A stretch of 55,437 nt of DNA, taken from positions 1-55,437 of the forward strand of contig CALVGV010000015.1 in NCBI GenBank assembly GCA_944327195.1, read 5' to 3'. This stretch comes from an uncultured Limosilactobacillus sp. Its GTDB lineage: Bacteria; Bacillota; Bacilli; Lactobacillales; Lactobacillaceae. Of this stretch, positions 53,423 to 55,437 are shown piece after piece; within the stretch, counting starts at the first letter, position 1; every line of letters starts with the position of its first letter. A program made the translations under genes and the position numbers. The notes under the pieces are model-generated. The model was not told where the DNA came from and did no database searches. It saw only the letters and a list, made by a program, of their open reading frames with translations.

Positions 53423-53764
53423 ATGGAATTGGAGAAAAACGAACGGGTCAACTCGCTCTTTGCCTTCTACCGGCCGCTCCTGACCAAGAAGCAAAGCGAG
53501 TACTTGGCCCTCTACTACGCGGATGATTATTCCCTCGGCGAGATTGCCGAAGAGTTCGGCGTCTCCCGCCAGGCGGTTTACGACAACATTCGCCGGACCG
53601 AAAAGATTTTGAACGGCTACGAGGAAAAGCTTGGCCTGCTGACGGAGTTTGCCGCCCGCAACCGCCAGGTCGACCGCCTCCAGACCTACGTGAAACAGCA
53701 CTACCCCACCGACGCGGAACTGCTCCGCCTGGTGGCCCGCCTAGAAACCTTAGAAGAGGAGTAG
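53423..53764 (+). CDS. ylxM: YlxM/p13-family SRP-associated HTH protein
   Basis: A 113-residue protein of the UPF0122 family. It has a sigma-like helix-turn-helix: [33 protein letters not shown]. In streptococci YlxM was reported to interact with Ffh and the SRP RNA; it always sits before ffh. It starts at ATG after GAGGAGG, and ffh follows after three bases. A transcriptional role has been suggested from the fold but is not established. Confidence 0.93.
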   Translation: MELEKNERVNSLFAFYRPLLTKKQSEYLALYYADDYSLGEIAEEFGVSRQAVYDNIRRTEKILNGYEEKLGLLTEFAARNRQVDRLQTYVKQHYPTDAELLRLVARLETLEEE

Positions 53765-53767
53765 AAT

Positions 53768-55219
53768 ATGGCATTTGAAGGATTAACTGAGCGGCTGCAA
53801 AAAACGATGGAAAAGCTGCGCCGCAAGCCAAAGGTCACCGATGCCGACCTGCGGGAAACGATGCGCGAAATCCGCCTGGCCCTGCTCGAGGCCGACGTTA
53901 ACTTCGCCGTCGTCAAGGACTTCGTAAAGAAGGTCCGCGAAAAGGCCGCCGGCGCCGAGGTGCTCAAGGGCCTCAACCCGGCCCAACAGATCGTCAAGAT
54001 CGTCAACGAAGAACTGACCGAAATGATGGGGGAAACGGCGGTGCCGCTGGAAAAGGCGCCGCACATCCCAACGATCATCATGATGGTCGGGCTCCAGGGG
54101 GCCGGGAAGACGACTACCGCCGGCAAGCTGGCCAAGAAGCTCAAGGACGAGCAAAACGCCCGCCCGCTGATGATCGCCGCCGACGTTTACCGGCCGGCCG
54201 CCATCACCCAACTGCAACAGGTGGCCGCCTCAATCGACGTGCCGGTCTTTGAAGAGGGGACCGACACCGACCCGGTTCAAATCGTCAAGGACGGGATGGA
54301 AGAGGCCAAGAAGAACCACAACGACTACGTCCTGATCGATACCGCCGGGCGCCTGCAGATCGACGAGAAGCTGATGGACGAGCTGGCCCAGATCAAGGAG
54401 CTGACCCAGCCAAACGAAATCCTGCTGGTCGTCGACGCGATGACCGGGCAAAACGCCGTTAACACCGCCGAGGGCTTCAACGACAAGCTCGACATCACCG
54501 GGGTGGTCCTGACCAAGCTCGATGGCGACACCCGCGGCGGGGCCGCCATGTCGATCCGGGCGGTCACCGGCAAGCCGATCAAGTTCGTCGGGGAAGGGGA
54601 AAAGATGGAGGACCTCGAAGTCTTCCACCCCGACCGGATGGCCTCGCGGATTCTGGGGATGGGGGATATGCTCTCCCTGATCGAAAAGGCGCAGAAGAAC
54701 TTCGACGAAGAGCAGGCCCAGGAAACGATGGAGAAGATGCGGGCCAACAGCTTCGACTTCAACGACTTCCTTTCCCAAATGGACCAGATCACCAAGATGG
54801 GACCGATGGAAAACCTGCTGAAGATGATTCCGGGGATGGCCAACAACCCGGCCCTGCAAAACGTCAACCTTGACCCCAAGCAGTTTGCCCACATCAAGGC
54901 GATCATCCTCTCGATGACCCCCGAGGAGCGGGAGAACCCCGACCTGATGAACCCGAGCCGGCGGCGGCGGCTGGCGGCCGGGTCCGGCCGGCCGATCGTT
55001 GAGGTCAACCGGATGATCAAGCAGTTCAACCAGATGCGCAAGATGATGAAGCAGGTCACCAACGGCAACTTCAACGGCCTCCAAAACATGATGGGCGGCC
55101 AGATGCCGGGCGGCAAGATGGGCCAGATGGCGATGAACCAGATGGCCCGGCGGATGAAGAAGAACAAGCAAAAACGCCTCAAGGCCCTGAAGAAGGCCAA
55201 GCGGCGCAAGAAGAAGTAA
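53768..55219 (+). CDS. ffh: Signal recognition particle protein Ffh
   Basis: A 483-residue GTPase. The N domain spans 1-100. The G domain has GLQGAGKTTTAGKLA near 108, DTAGRLQIDEKLMDEL and TKLDGDTRGG. The Met-rich M domain (about 325-483) binds signal peptides and 4.5S RNA, and ends in a poly-basic tail of Lys and Arg. It binds nascent membrane proteins and docks on FtsY. The start follows GAGGAG. A strong terminator follows; rpsP, usual next in Firmicutes, is not adjacent. Confidence 0.98.
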   Translation: MAFEGLTERLQKTMEKLRRKPKVTDADLRETMREIRLALLEADVNFAVVKDFVKKVREKAAGAEVLKGLNPAQQIVKIVNEELTEMMGETAVPLEKAPHIPTIIMMVGLQGAGKTTTAGKLAKKLKDEQNARPLMIAADVYRPAAITQLQQVAASIDVPVFEEGTDTDPVQIVKDGMEEAKKNHNDYVLIDTAGRLQIDEKLMDELAQIKELTQPNEILLVVDAMTGQNAVNTAEGFNDKLDITGVVLTKLDGDTRGGAAMSIRAVTGKPIKFVGEGEKMEDLEVFHPDRMASRILGMGDMLSLIEKAQKNFDEEQAQETMEKMRANSFDFNDFLSQMDQITKMGPMENLLKMIPGMANNPALQNVNLDPKQFAHIKAIILSMTPEERENPDLMNPSRRRRLAAGSGRPIVEVNRMIKQFNQMRKMMKQVTNGNFNGLQNMMGGQMPGGKMGQMAMNQMARRMKKNKQKRLKALKKAKRRKKK

Positions 55220-55222
55220 TTG

Positions 55223-55265
55223 CAAAAGAGGTTCAAGCTCACTTTGGGCTTGAACCTCTTTTGTC
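55223..55265 (+). terminator. Terminator of the ffh operon
   Basis: A perfect stem of about 16 bp (55223-55238 with 55248-55263) encloses a 9-base loop; its 3' arm ends in TTTTG. It starts four bases after the ffh stop and reads well on both strands. Confidence 0.92.
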
Positions 55266-55380
55266 TTCCCGAGCAGGCGGGAGATGGCCGGCTCCGCCTA
55301 ATACCTGGCAAAAATCCTAACCCCTGAATTGACAAAGCCCCCAATCTGTCAGACTTATCGGCGGTAGTGTAATGTTTTCA

Positions 55381-55426
55381 TAGGTTGAGATGAATAATTC
55401 ATTTCTGAGGATGATTCTCTCACCTA
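55381..55426. repeat. Imperfect inverted repeat in AT-rich tail
   Basis: TAGGT(T)GAGA (55381-55390) pairs with TCTCACCTA (55418-55426) with one bulged T, and a TGAAT-A-ATTCA palindrome lies inside (55391-55401). The surrounding 55310-55437 is AT-richer than the rest of the window and carries no gene. A TTGACA (55329-55334) has no good -10 at normal spacing. It may be a regulatory region of the next gene or the edge of a mobile element. Confidence 0.3.
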
Positions 55427-55437
55427 GACCAATTTAG

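Noticed and set aside
1..55437. CRISPR arrays, toxin-antitoxin pairs, restriction or other defence systems, prophage genes
   Set aside because: No repeat-spacer pattern, no matching protein families and no foreign-looking gene block were seen; the window is core chromosome.

Overview
This 55.4 kb window is a nearly gap-free stretch of bacterial core chromosome. Gene order, the Prp/L27 pair, CIRCE-HrcA control, the PASTA kinase and the closeness of NusA, IF-2 and L28 to lactobacillary homologues point to Lactobacillaceae, most likely a GC-rich Limosilactobacillus-like species. That placement is from memory of protein families, not from a search. Third codon positions are overwhelmingly G or C, so many long antisense open frames exist that are not genes. 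I see no CRISPR array, prophage, complete transposon, defence island or secondary-metabolite cluster. No gene-free stretch exceeds about 300 bases; the longest gaps are the two ends and 47360-47539.

Layout: (1) 1-1030: a minus-strand tRNA-Arg(TCT) with a near-consensus promoter, then an orphan TetR-type regulator. (2) 1007-2142: rplU-prp-rpmA behind an L21 leader. (3) 2170-9185: rimP-nusA-rnpM-ylxQ-infB-rbfA-truB-ribF, with a leader hairpin and a tiny leader ORF before rimP. (4) 9255-13504: asnB, an ACT-less aspartokinase and murE. (5) 13518-18848: an unknown minus-strand gene divergent from the CIRCE-controlled hrcA-grpE-dnaK-dnaJ group. (6) 18865-28236: lepA, then yqhY-nusB-folD-xseA-xseB-ispA-tlyA-argR-recN. 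(7) 28239-29383: two minus-strand genes, a DUF554 membrane protein and an unknown 110-residue protein with a LexA-type box inside its promoter. (8) 29438-41366: gmk-rpoZ-coaBC-priA-fmt-rsmB-stp-stkP-rsgA-rpe-thiN. (9) 41410-47406: rpmB, yloU-fakA, recG-plsX-acpP. (10) 47540-55265: rnc-smc-ftsY-ylxM-ffh, ending at a strong terminator. The last roughly 130 bases are AT-richer, with small inverted repeats and no gene.

Functionally the window joins ribosome parts and assembly (L21, L27, L28, RimP, RbfA, RsgA, RNase III), transcription and translation factors (NusA, NusB, IF-2, LepA, omega, Fmt, TruB, RsmB), protein folding and targeting (GrpE/DnaK/DnaJ, FtsY/Ffh/YlxM), DNA repair and chromosome structure (RecN, RecG, PriA, Exo VII, SMC), cofactors (RibF, FolD, CoaBC, ThiN), lipid precursors (IspA, FakA, PlsX, ACP) and cell-wall synthesis with its signalling (AsnB, MurE, Stp/StkP).

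No clearly new multi-gene system is visible. The best leads are two unrecognised small proteins placed under stress-type operators (a LexA-like box; a shared CIRCE), a leader ORF interlocked with a terminator hairpin before rimP-nusA, and the asnB-aspartokinase-murE unit whose aspartokinase lacks its regulatory domain.
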